From positions 1-64,000 of the forward strand of contig DATCMU010000050.1 in NCBI GenBank assembly GCA_036563245.1: DNA of 64,000 bases. The letters run 5' to 3'. The notes below the pieces were generated by a model that saw only the letters and a program-made list of their open reading frames with translations, was not told the origin of the DNA and did not search any database. Below are positions 1-7,023 of this stretch, piece by piece. This DNA comes from DATCMU01 sp036563245. Its GTDB lineage: Bacteria; Pseudomonadota; Alphaproteobacteria; Rhizobiales; Devosiaceae. The first letter of the stretch is position 1. The number at the start of each line of letters is the position of its first letter. The position numbers were made by a program, and so were the translations under genes.

Positions 1-200
1 TATGGGGGGAATTATGCGGTGGGGGTGTGATGGGAAGTCGCCATGCTCCCCAAAGACAGGCGTGATAGCCAACCGCAGAACGAATGAGCTCGCAGGCAGG
101 GGCAGTGCAGGCTTGTGTCTTGGGCCTTGCGTTGGCCATGATCGCTCAAAGCTCAACCGCATAAGCTTCTGCCTCAGCAAATCCCGCAAAGGAAGTTGTC
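1..200. other. Left edge, no supported gene
   Basis: I see no convincing gene here. A 69-codon open frame begins at position 2, but it has no ribosome site, has a Cys/Arg/Gly-rich composition and runs into the start of the next gene. The sequence just before position 201 carries an AAGGAAG ribosome-binding site that belongs to the secreted-protein gene downstream. Confidence 0.5.
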
Positions 201-1028
201 ATGCGGCGTAGGCATCTTGTTGATCGATTGGCGCGATTCATCGCACCGGCAATTCTTGTGCTTTTGAGTTTGGTATCCGTTGCGTATGCGGATTCAGGCC
301 CGAAAGTGTACCACAACACCCAATGGGTCGATCTCCCTGACGGCACCAAGGCGCTGGACGTGCGCTGGGCAGTCGGAAATCCAATCAAAGTGACGACACT
401 CCGCATTCCCAAGGCCTATCTGGGCCCACTTCAAGGGGAAGCGCTCTGTCACCCTTTCTCACCAAAAGAAGTGGACCCAAATTGCGCGCATGACTTCAAG
501 ATCACCTTGTTGTTGCGCGCCACGCTGCCCGACTTCCGGGCACCTGATTTTCCGCTGATGGAAGATCGACCTGACCTGGCGGATATTGAACTCTTCTCAA
601 CAGCGCTCGTGCCCAGCAAGGATCCCAACCAGATCCTGCGGGAAGAGTTGAATTTCCGGCTGGAGAGGGTTCGGGCCACTTCAAGTCGTGTTCGTGACCT
701 TTCTCCAATATTTGGACTTGAGGGGATGGGAACCGCGCCAACGTCCGACTTGGTGAACATGTTCCCGCAGTTGATGCCCGACATCTACTACAACGCGCAA
801 TCGCCCGAGGAAGCCACTGTCTTCCTGGCGTGCATGGACGATGATGTATCAAGGATTGTCAGCCCGTATTACCTAACTGGAGATAAGGCTTCTTGCGACG
901 AACACTTCTACCTAGACAAAATTCGGGCGACAGCTTCGGTGGAGTTCAGTAGAAAATACATGATGTATTGGAAAGAGATACCTGCAGCTCTAGCGGAACT
1001 TACAAAAACATTTTTGAAGGGTGAATGA
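201..1028 (+). CDS. Secreted or periplasmic protein of unknown function
   Basis: I do not recognise the family of this 275-residue protein. It has a clear Sec signal: basic start (MRRRHLVDR), then a hydrophobic core at about residues 12-28 ending in a VAYADS-type cleavage region. The mature part is acidic, mixed alpha/beta in appearance, and holds four cysteines (HPF..DPNCAH region, FLACMD, KASCDE) that could form disulphides in the periplasm. There is no membrane anchor after the signal. AAGGAAG lies about 8 bases before the ATG. It overlaps the next gene by 4 bases (ATGA), so the two are probably translationally coupled. Composition is visibly less GC-rich than the core genes to the right, which suggests transfer. 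A periplasmic immunity or accessory protein for the downstream gene is possible but unproven. Confidence 0.7.
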   Translation: MRRRHLVDRLARFIAPAILVLLSLVSVAYADSGPKVYHNTQWVDLPDGTKALDVRWAVGNPIKVTTLRIPKAYLGPLQGEALCHPFSPKEVDPNCAHDFKITLLLRATLPDFRAPDFPLMEDRPDLADIELFSTALVPSKDPNQILREELNFRLERVRATSSRVRDLSPIFGLEGMGTAPTSDLVNMFPQLMPDIYYNAQSPEEATVFLACMDDDVSRIVSPYYLTGDKASCDEHFYLDKIRATASVEFSRKYMMYWKEIPAALAELTKTFLKGE

Positions 1029-1309
1029 ACATGTCCGGCTATCTTTCAAATAGCGATGTGACCAAGCTTACAAATTATGCAAATTCCGGCAATCGCTATG
1101 CCTACTATGGCCTACTGGCATCCAAAGGTGACGCCTACGCAAAGCTTGCACTCGGCGTGGTAACTCAGGATACCCTCTCTGGCTATGTCGCCAACCGCTA
1201 CATGGAGGATGTTGCCAATTCTCTGGGTGTGAGTGTTGGCCCGTCACTCTCGCGGCAAATTGGCGTGAATCTTATGAACGCCGACCTGATTACGGTGACA
1301 GTGCACTAA
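1025..1309 (+). CDS. Small protein resembling the N-terminal part of larger secreted proteins
   Basis: This 94-residue product starts inside the stop codon of the previous gene. It is rich in Tyr, Asn, Ser and Gly (for example GNRYAYYGLLASKGDAYAKL) and has no signal peptide. From memory, this 'YANSGN..AYY..LASKGDAYA.LALGVV..DTLSG..AN' pattern occurs at the N-terminus of longer exported or toxin-like proteins in rhizobia and related bacteria, so the gene may be a truncated remnant or a stand-alone short form. That memory has not been checked by search. The frame closes with TAA, and no continuation is visible in another frame downstream, where hairpins and tRNA-Thr follow. Confidence 0.6.
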   Translation: MNMSGYLSNSDVTKLTNYANSGNRYAYYGLLASKGDAYAKLALGVVTQDTLSGYVANRYMEDVANSLGVSVGPSLSRQIGVNLMNADLITVTVH

Positions 1310-1323
1310 ATACGCCACTCTTG

Positions 1324-1385
1324 TGCGAAGGTCCGGCACAAGGTTCGCACCTTCGCATGCGTCGCCCCGGGACTTGATCCCGGGG
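1324..1385. repeat. Two hairpins, the second a REP-like palindrome
   Basis: Two perfect inverted repeats lie in tandem between the secreted-protein cassette and tRNA-Thr. The first pairs TGCGAAGGT (1324-1332) with ACCTTCGCA (1349-1357). The second pairs CCCCGGGA (1365-1372) with TCCCGGGG (1378-1385) around CTTGA. The second sequence is of the kind found many times in alphaproteobacterial genomes as an intergenic REP-like element. Neither hairpin is followed by a T tract, so termination is uncertain. The rest of 1310-1605 shows no gene. Confidence 0.6.
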
Positions 1386-1605
1386 CCCACTCTCGGCTGC
1401 TGCAGGGAGGGGCGTTGAGAAAGCCTTCGGGCGATCAACAGGTTCGTCTCTGCTGTGCCGCGCCGAAGGGCAATTCGGTCCCGGGACGACGACGAGCGTT
1501 GATCGAGTGCAGCGGACAACCCAACGCGCGCTTCCACTCCCCGCTTCATGCGGGTAATCAATCGCGGCGCATTTGCAGTAAATTCGGCAATTTCAGCAAT
1601 TTGAA

Positions 1606-1681
<76 letters not shown>

Positions 1682-1805
1682 CCGATTGCCTCGCAGAGAC
1701 CGGCGCTAGCTAGCATCGTCGGCGGCTTCTGGCAAGCAAGCTCGTTTCCCCCTCACGTGATCCGGCGCGCCGTGCGAAGCGTTCCTTGCCCAAAGGAAAA
1801 GAGCC

Positions 1806-2132
1806 ATGACCACATCACTTCGAACCATCCTGGTCGCGCTCGCGCTGGTGCTTCTGGCGCTGATCCTGCGCGCCGCCACCGAGGCACCCATCGGCGCCGC
1901 TTTCGCCGCGATGGCGGCGGACCCGTGGGGCATCGTAACACTTGCCGATCTCTATATCGGCTTCTTGGTCATCGGCGTTGTCATGTACGCAATCGAGGAC
2001 AGGCCGCTGAGCCGGCTCATCGCCATCCTGCCCCTGCCCTTTCTCGGCAATCTCTGGGCCGCATTGTGGCTTGCATTCCGCTTGGCGCGCATCCTGCGCC
2101 TCCTGTCCCGCACCGCGAATGACAGTCAGTGA
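1806..2132 (+). CDS. Small membrane protein (DUF1475-like)
   Basis: This 108-residue integral membrane protein shows three likely helices: residues 7-22 (ILVALALVLLALIL), about 43-62 (VTLADLYIGFLVIGVVMYAI) and about 72-92 (AILPLPFLGNLWAALWLAF). The pattern 'DPWGIVTLADLYIGF..' with 'PLPFLGN.WAALWL' resembles DUF1475-type proteins, but I hold this loosely. A good AAAGGAAAAG site precedes the ATG. It lies 63 bases upstream of nadK on the same strand and may be cotranscribed with it. Function is unknown. Confidence 0.7.
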   Translation: MTTSLRTILVALALVLLALILRAATEAPIGAAFAAMAADPWGIVTLADLYIGFLVIGVVMYAIEDRPLSRLIAILPLPFLGNLWAALWLAFRLARILRLLSRTANDSQ

Positions 2133-2195
2133 CGCTGGCGCAGTGGTTCCCTCCGTGCTAGGCACAAACGTCCTTGGCCAAAGGGGGAATTCGCC

Positions 2196-2972
2196 TTGGC
2201 ATCGCCTGTAACCGACAGGATCGCGTTCGTAACCAGCGGCACCGCCGCAGCCGAGGAAGCGGCTGCGCGCCTGCGCGAGCGATATGGCGAAGTCGGCTTC
2301 GACAATGCCGCCGTGATCGTCGCGCTCGGCGGCGACGGGTTGATGCTGCAGACGCTGCACAAGGTGATGGACAAGGGCATCCCGGTCTATGGCATGAATT
2401 TCGGCTCGGTCGGCTTTCTGATGAACGAGTTCGAGCCCGATGGCCTGGCGGATCGCCTGCTTGGCGCCAAGCCCACCAATATCTATCCGCTGGCGATGAC
2501 GGCCGTCGACGGCGCCGGCGCGACGCATCGTGCCCTCGCTCTGAACGAGGTGTCGCTGTTCCGCTCGTCGTTCCAGGCCGTCAAGATCGCCATCGACGTG
2601 GATGGCCACAACCGGCTCGACGAGTTGATCTGCGACGGGGTCCTGATCGCTACCCCCGCCGGCTCCACCGCGTACAACCTGTCTGCCCATGGCCCGATTT
2701 TGCCGATTGAGGCGCCGCTGCTGGCGCTTACGCCGATCTCCCCGTTCCGGCCCCGGCGCTGGCGCGGAGCGATTCTGTCGAACCGGGCGGTTGTCACTTT
2801 CCATTCCATCGAACCGCAGAAGCGGCCGATGAGCGCCGTCGCAGACAACGTCGAATTCCAGGACGTGCGCGAGGTCACTGTGCGCGAGGATCGCTCCCAC
2901 GTGGTCACGCTGCTGTTCGACCCCGGCCATTCGCTCGAGGAGCGGGTGCTCAACGAGCAGTTCCGCTACTAG
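2196..2972 (+). CDS. nadK: NAD kinase
   Basis: This enzyme phosphorylates NAD+ to NADP+ with ATP or polyphosphate in the cytoplasm. The 258-residue length fits the family. Seen in the translation are the GGDG nucleotide motif (residues 45-48) with GMNFGSVGFLMNEF after it, the NEVSLFRS segment, and the ATPAGSTAYNLSAHGP loop that forms the second conserved motif. The chosen start is a TTG at 2196, because AAAGGGGGAA lies just upstream at good spacing and the MASPVTDRIAFV beginning matches the usual N-terminal strand. No ATG fits better. It follows the small membrane gene and converges on the DUF2336 gene. Confidence 0.95.
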   Translation: MASPVTDRIAFVTSGTAAAEEAAARLRERYGEVGFDNAAVIVALGGDGLMLQTLHKVMDKGIPVYGMNFGSVGFLMNEFEPDGLADRLLGAKPTNIYPLAMTAVDGAGATHRALALNEVSLFRSSFQAVKIAIDVDGHNRLDELICDGVLIATPAGSTAYNLSAHGPILPIEAPLLALTPISPFRPRRWRGAILSNRAVVTFHSIEPQKRPMSAVADNVEFQDVREVTVREDRSHVVTLLFDPGHSLEERVLNEQFRY

Positions 2973-3004
2973 AGCCAGCCGAACACAGCAAGGGCCCGGC
3001 GAGG

Positions 3005-3052
3005 CACCCTGCCACCCATTGATGGGGAGGGATGCCGCAGTGCGGCAGGGTG
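3005..3052. repeat. Inverted repeat between convergent genes
   Basis: CACCCTGCC (3005-3013) pairs with GGCAGGGTG (3044-3052), with a smaller GCCGCAGTGCGGC-type hairpin nested beside it. It sits between the convergent nadK and DUF2336 genes, where a bidirectional terminator would be expected. There is no run of T on either side, so intrinsic termination is only suggested. Confidence 0.35.
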
Positions 3053-3142
3053 GTCTGAGCGCATGGCGAGCGCTTCACCCGATACCCGTGCGACGATGCA
3101 CGAATGGACGCCGGCCCCTCCGTCAGGAACGCCGCAACCGCT

Positions 3143-4351
3143 CTATGCGGCGGGCAGCGCCAGCCTCACCTCGCGGTCGTCCGGCAATTCGGGCACGGCG
3201 CTGTCGCCGGCCTCTTGCGCGAAAGCCGGCATCACGCCCCTCGCCGCCTGGCGCGCGAGCACGGCGTTCTGTGCGTTCAGATAGCGGAAAGCGTCGCCAA
3301 GTTCCGGCGGAATCTGGCCTTCGTGCTCGTCCACCAGGTCTTCGATCAAGACCGTGACCACGAAGTGCCGCGCTGCCAGATCGTCTGCAAGGTCGGCGGA
3401 TCTGGCGTGAAAGATCAGTCTCGCCAGCAGGTTCCGGAACGCATCGCCAAGCCCTGCCCGCGCCAGAAGCGCGTTCAGCGAAGCGCGGCTCCCCTTTTCG
3501 AGCAGGGCCCACACCTTGCGCCTTGGCACTTTCGACAGGGCAGAAAGGCACTCGGCGAAGAAAAGCGTCTGTCCGTGCACGAGCGCATGCAGCAGAAGCC
3601 GGGGCGTCACACCGCTCCTTTCCGCAAGGTTTTCCGCCAGTTCGCCCTTGCCCGATGCCGCGTCGCGTTCGCCAATATCCGAGACCGCCTTGTCGGTTGC
3701 GTCGAGCAACAGCCTCTGAAGCCTTGGCGCGGCAATCGCGCCCGCAACGATCCGGGTTGTGCGCAGGGCATCGACTGCCTCCCTGACAAGGCGAACCCGC
3801 GCCATCGCCGGCAGGTCACCCCGACCCAGCAGCGTTCCGCGGAACTCCGCGTCGCCGGCCCATTGCTCGGCTATTCGCGCAATCAGGTCTCCCCCAAGTG
3901 CAAGCTCGCAACGCTGCGCAAGGCGCAGGACCACGGGACGGCCGCCGCGCTCCACCAGTTCGGCGGCAATGCACGGCCCGATTGCACGGCGCGCCGCAAT
4001 GGCCAGCAGCAATTCCTCATCGGCGTCAGCCATCAGCCCGATCAGGTCGGCGTCGAGCAACACGGGTGAATATTGCGCCACGGCCCGCTGGATGATCGGG
4101 GCATCGTTGGCCAGTGCGAGCATCAAGGTCCGCGGCGCGTCTTTTCCGTGCAGCAGCCCATAGGCAAGGGCCGCCCGAACCTTGACCGAAGGGTCGTCGA
4201 GGAACGTCACCAGGGCCGCATACAACGCAGCGTGTTCGTCTGCCGGTCCGTGATGGGCCAGGTAGGCCATCGCCGCCATCCGGGCCGCCTGCCCGCGCGC
4301 GTCGCTGTCGCAGGACTGCGAAAGCTCCACAAACTCCGGATAGGCCACCAT
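3143..4351 (-). CDS. DUF2336 domain protein
   Basis: This 402-residue protein is almost all alpha-helical with HEAT-like repeats (LAHHGPADEHAALYAALVTF, FLDDPSVKVRAALAYGLL, LALANDAPIIQRAVA and onward), as expected for the alphaproteobacterial DUF2336 family of unknown function. There is no signal peptide and no membrane helix. The ATG at 4351 is preferred over the TTG at 4396 because a GGAG lies six bases before it. It is downstream of the lytic transglycosylase gene on the same strand with an 80-base gap, an arrangement I recall from related genomes, so the pair may share the CtrA-box promoter at 5.3 kb. Helical repeat proteins of this type usually serve in protein binding, which is inference here. 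Confidence 0.8.
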   Translation of the reverse strand: MVAYPEFVELSQSCDSDARGQAARMAAMAYLAHHGPADEHAALYAALVTFLDDPSVKVRAALAYGLLHGKDAPRTLMLALANDAPIIQRAVAQYSPVLLDADLIGLMADADEELLLAIAARRAIGPCIAAELVERGGRPVVLRLAQRCELALGGDLIARIAEQWAGDAEFRGTLLGRGDLPAMARVRLVREAVDALRTTRIVAGAIAAPRLQRLLLDATDKAVSDIGERDAASGKGELAENLAERSGVTPRLLLHALVHGQTLFFAECLSALSKVPRRKVWALLEKGSRASLNALLARAGLGDAFRNLLARLIFHARSADLADDLAARHFVVTVLIEDLVDEHEGQIPPELGDAFRYLNAQNAVLARQAARGVMPAFAQEAGDSAVPELPDDREVRLALPAA

Positions 4352-4431
4352 CGCGCGCTCCAAACGGGATTCCCACTTCGCAACCCTAGGCCGCAAGCAT
4401 TAACGTTTGGTTCACCATGACGAACACGCCG

Positions 4432-5259
4432 CTAGCGCTTGTAGAGCCCCGTGAAGAACGCGCCACCGCCTTGCGGTTGCGGAACAGGGGATAGCGGGCT
4501 GGACGTCGCGGTCCCGGTCGAGAAGAGACCCGTGAAATCGACCGGAAGGGACTGAGGCACAAGCGGCCCCGAAGGCTGAGGGCCCCCGGCACCGGCAGGC
4601 GGCGGCCCGGACACCAATTGCTGGGCGGCAAATCCGGCTGCAGGCTGTGGCTGGTCGTGTCGGGCCACAAGGGCGCGATAGACCTCGCGGATCGTCCGGG
4701 CATGCCCGTCTGCATCGAAAAAGATCGCCCGGTTGCTCGCCGCGGCGTCGGGAAACAGGCGCGCCGCCACCTGGTCGGGGTTCGAAAGGCCGGCGTCAAA
4801 GAGTTTGGCCGCCCCCTGCGCACCCAGAAAATGCGCGATATAGAGCTCGCCCGGACTGGGCATCCGGCCATATCTGCTTTGCAGGTACTCCCCGTTGCGC
4901 CGCGTGAAGGCTGCGGCCAGGTCGGCGGCCACGTCAGGGTTTTCGCGCAACTTGAGGATTTCGGCGCGAAGTCCGGGATCGCTGACCGTCAACTGCCCGC
5001 GGCCATTGTCGACGATTGCATCGGCATATCGGCCATAGCCGAGCCGCGCACCATCGCTTTTCATCACGGAGAACCAGGTCTGCTCAAGGAACTGGAACAG
5101 CCCCACCGCCGACGAGCCCGGCGCCTTCGCGCCGGCATCCATCCCGCTTTCGCGCATGGCGGTGTTGAGAAGGAAACCAAAATCGACTCCGTTGCGCTCC
5201 CCCGCCCGGTTCAACGCCTGTGCCAGCGACGGTGACACACCCACCGGTTGCACGGCCAT
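4432..5259 (-). CDS. Lytic transglycosylase-like protein (SLT fold)
   Basis: This predicted peptidoglycan-cleaving enzyme has 275 residues. The N-terminal half carries the SLT pattern: AMRESGMD with the likely catalytic Glu at residue 37, then VGLFQFLEQTW around 52-62, and YIAHFLGAQGA further on. The C-terminal third is Pro/Gly/Gln-rich and looks disordered. No classical signal peptide is visible, unusual for a periplasmic enzyme, so export may use another route such as a flagellar or type III path (inference). A perfect TTAA-N7-TTAA box lies 53 bases upstream of the ATG, which suggests cell-cycle (CtrA) control. The DUF2336 gene follows. Confidence 0.85.
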   Translation of the reverse strand: MAVQPVGVSPSLAQALNRAGERNGVDFGFLLNTAMRESGMDAGAKAPGSSAVGLFQFLEQTWFSVMKSDGARLGYGRYADAIVDNGRGQLTVSDPGLRAEILKLRENPDVAADLAAAFTRRNGEYLQSRYGRMPSPGELYIAHFLGAQGAAKLFDAGLSNPDQVAARLFPDAAASNRAIFFDADGHARTIREVYRALVARHDQPQPAAGFAAQQLVSGPPPAGAGGPQPSGPLVPQSLPVDFTGLFSTGTATSSPLSPVPQPQGGGAFFTGLYKR

Positions 5260-5311
5260 GCCCCAGCCCTCTCTCCACCATTGGGATGGTTAACAATTCC
5301 CTCACAAAGGG

Positions 5312-5326
5312 TTAAGGGCGAGTTAA
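5312..5326 (-). promoter_or_regulatory. CtrA-type box TTAA-N7-TTAA
   Basis: TTAA (5312-5315), seven bases, then TTAA (5323-5326) form a perfect match to the CtrA consensus of Caulobacter and rhizobia. It lies in the 74-base gap between the nitroreductase stop and the lytic transglycosylase start, 53 bases upstream of the latter, so it can only serve the transglycosylase promoter. A further GTTAAC is present at 5289-5294. Confidence 0.65.
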
Positions 5327-5333
5327 GCCGCTT

Positions 5334-5912
5334 TCACGCCCGCCATTCGGAAACCACGTCCGCAAGGTTCGGTCTTGGCCTGTCCTCCATCCGCGCGCTT
5401 GGGGTGCCGATATGCACGAACCCGGCAAACGCCTCGCCTTCCCGGGCGCCCAGCATCGCCCGCGCTTCCGGGTCATAGGCAAACCAGCGCGTGACCCAAT
5501 GGCCCGCATAGCCCAGCGCTTCTGCGCCATTGAGAAGGTTCAGGCACACGCAGGCAGCGGAAAGCTGTTGCTCCCAGCGCGGCGCCTTGACGTGGGCAAT
5601 CGGCGCACTGATCACGCCCACGGTCAGCGGCGCTGGCAGGAACTGCTTGCGCTCGATCTCCAGCGCGGCCTCCTCGATGCCCGGATTCCGCCGTCCAGCG
5701 ATTTCCGCGAGGCGCGTTCCGATGACCTGCCGCGCGTCACCGCGATACAGAACCAGCCGCCATGGCGCGATCTTGCCGTGGTCCGGAACCCGGGTCGCAA
5801 TGGTCAGCAACTCCTGCAATTCGGCTTCGCTTGGCCCGGGATCCTTCAGGAACGGCAGCGTCACGCTGCGCCGGGTCTTCAGATAGTCCAGAAGCGGCTG
5901 ATTTTGCGGCAT
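5334..5912 (-). CDS. Nitroreductase family flavoprotein
   Basis: This is a 192-residue FMN-dependent NAD(P)H oxidoreductase of the small, YdjA-like type. Near the N-terminus, YLKTRRSVTLPFL is the flavin-phosphate binding RRS motif. RVPDHGKIAPWRLVLY is the usual PDHG..PWRF-like region, and LGYAGHWVTRWFAYDP plus FVHIGTP are the conserved C-terminal parts. The substrate cannot be told from sequence. It is divergent from the secreted-protein gene at 6036 with a 123-base shared upstream region, and is followed on the minus strand by the lytic transglycosylase. Confidence 0.88.
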   Translation of the reverse strand: MPQNQPLLDYLKTRRSVTLPFLKDPGPSEAELQELLTIATRVPDHGKIAPWRLVLYRGDARQVIGTRLAEIAGRRNPGIEEAALEIERKQFLPAPLTVGVISAPIAHVKAPRWEQQLSAACVCLNLLNGAEALGYAGHWVTRWFAYDPEARAMLGAREGEAFAGFVHIGTPSARMEDRPRPNLADVVSEWRA

Positions 5913-6035
5913 CGATTCACCTCGGTTGCGATTTGTTCCGTTATGCCACAGGTTCGTCCCGTTCCAAGCCTATCTGGCGCGGCACACGGTCACTGTCCGG
6001 CTGCAAATCGCGCCAATCTATGGTCTGTTTCGCCC

Positions 6036-6980
6036 ATGCGTCATCTTGTGATTCTCACCCTGGCCCTTGCGCTTGTCGCACCGCTCACCGCCCTTGGCGA
6101 CGAGCCACCCCTGCCGCGCCCGCGCCCGCACTTCTCAGGCGACACGGTCAACCCCGACGAGGTACCCGCGGACGTACCCGTACCCAAGGGCGAAAACCCG
6201 GTTCTTGCCGCCAGCGAGCCGCAACCGGTCACGCTGTCCGCGCGGGTGTCCGAAGACGGCCCGATCATCACCAGCGGCCTTGTCTGGCGCGTCTACAACA
6301 CCAAGGCGGACGCGCGCGGCCAGCTCGAACTGATCGGCAAGTCCAACGAAGCCGCGGCTGGCTTTGCCTTGCCCGTCGGCCAGTACGTCGTCCACGTCGC
6401 CTACGGCCGGGCCCAGGCCAGCGATACCATGGACGTCGAGACCGGCCCCAACGCCAAGACCATCATTCTCGACGCCGGCGCGCTGCAACTGAATGGCAAG
6501 ATCACCGGCGACCTGTCGATACCGGCGAACCTGCTGTCCTTCGACATATTCACCTCGACGGAATCGGCAAGCGAGCGGGTTCCGGTGGCTGAAAAGGTGG
6601 CGCCGGACGAAATCGTCAGGGTCAATGCCGGTGTCTACCAGATCGTTTCGCACTATGGATCGGCCAATGCGAGCGTGCGTGCCGACCTGCGGGTCGAGCC
6701 GGGAAAGCTGACCGAGGCAACCCTTTATCACAAGGCGTCCCAGGTGACACTTCGGCTCGTCTCCAAGGAAGGTGGCGAGGCAATCGCCGATGTCGACTGG
6801 ACCGTCAAGACGTCGGCGGGCGACACCGTGTTCACCCACCACGGCGCCTTTCCCTCGGTCGTGCTGGAGGCCGGCGACTACCTGGTGCTCGCCAAGCTTG
6901 GCGACCGCGTCTACAACCGCGAATTCCAGATTCAGCCCGGCAAGCCACATCTCGTCGAGGTGTTGACCACCGTCTACTGA
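6036..6980 (+). CDS. Secreted beta-rich protein of unknown function
   Basis: This 314-residue protein has a signal peptide (MRHLVILTLALALVAPLTALG), then a Pro-rich linker (PPLPRPRPHFSGD) and a chain of beta-rich repeats resembling carboxypeptidase-regulatory or Ig-like modules. The phrase 'G.YVVHVAYGRAQASDTMDVE', 'GVYQIVSHYGSANASVRADLR' and 'GDYLVLAKLGDRVYNREFQ' recurs at about 100-residue spacing, so I read about three related domains. No lipobox or anchor is visible. The longer open frame starting at 5412 runs antisense through the nitroreductase gene and was trimmed to the signal peptide. It probably acts in the periplasm or at the surface; the role is unknown. Confidence 0.75.
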   Translation: MRHLVILTLALALVAPLTALGDEPPLPRPRPHFSGDTVNPDEVPADVPVPKGENPVLAASEPQPVTLSARVSEDGPIITSGLVWRVYNTKADARGQLELIGKSNEAAAGFALPVGQYVVHVAYGRAQASDTMDVETGPNAKTIILDAGALQLNGKITGDLSIPANLLSFDIFTSTESASERVPVAEKVAPDEIVRVNAGVYQIVSHYGSANASVRADLRVEPGKLTEATLYHKASQVTLRLVSKEGGEAIADVDWTVKTSAGDTVFTHHGAFPSVVLEAGDYLVLAKLGDRVYNREFQIQPGKPHLVEVLTTVY

Positions 6981-7023
6981 ACCGGCAATCGCGGCGGCCG
7001 CTTTTTCGGCGACCGCCTTGCAG

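Noticed and set aside
2..211. 69-residue open frame at the left edge
   Set aside because: No ribosome site, odd composition and overlap with the next gene start. It is more likely chance.
1815..2930. Large frame on the minus strand over nadK
   Set aside because: It is an antisense shadow of nadK; the nadK frame carries the GGDG and other conserved motifs.
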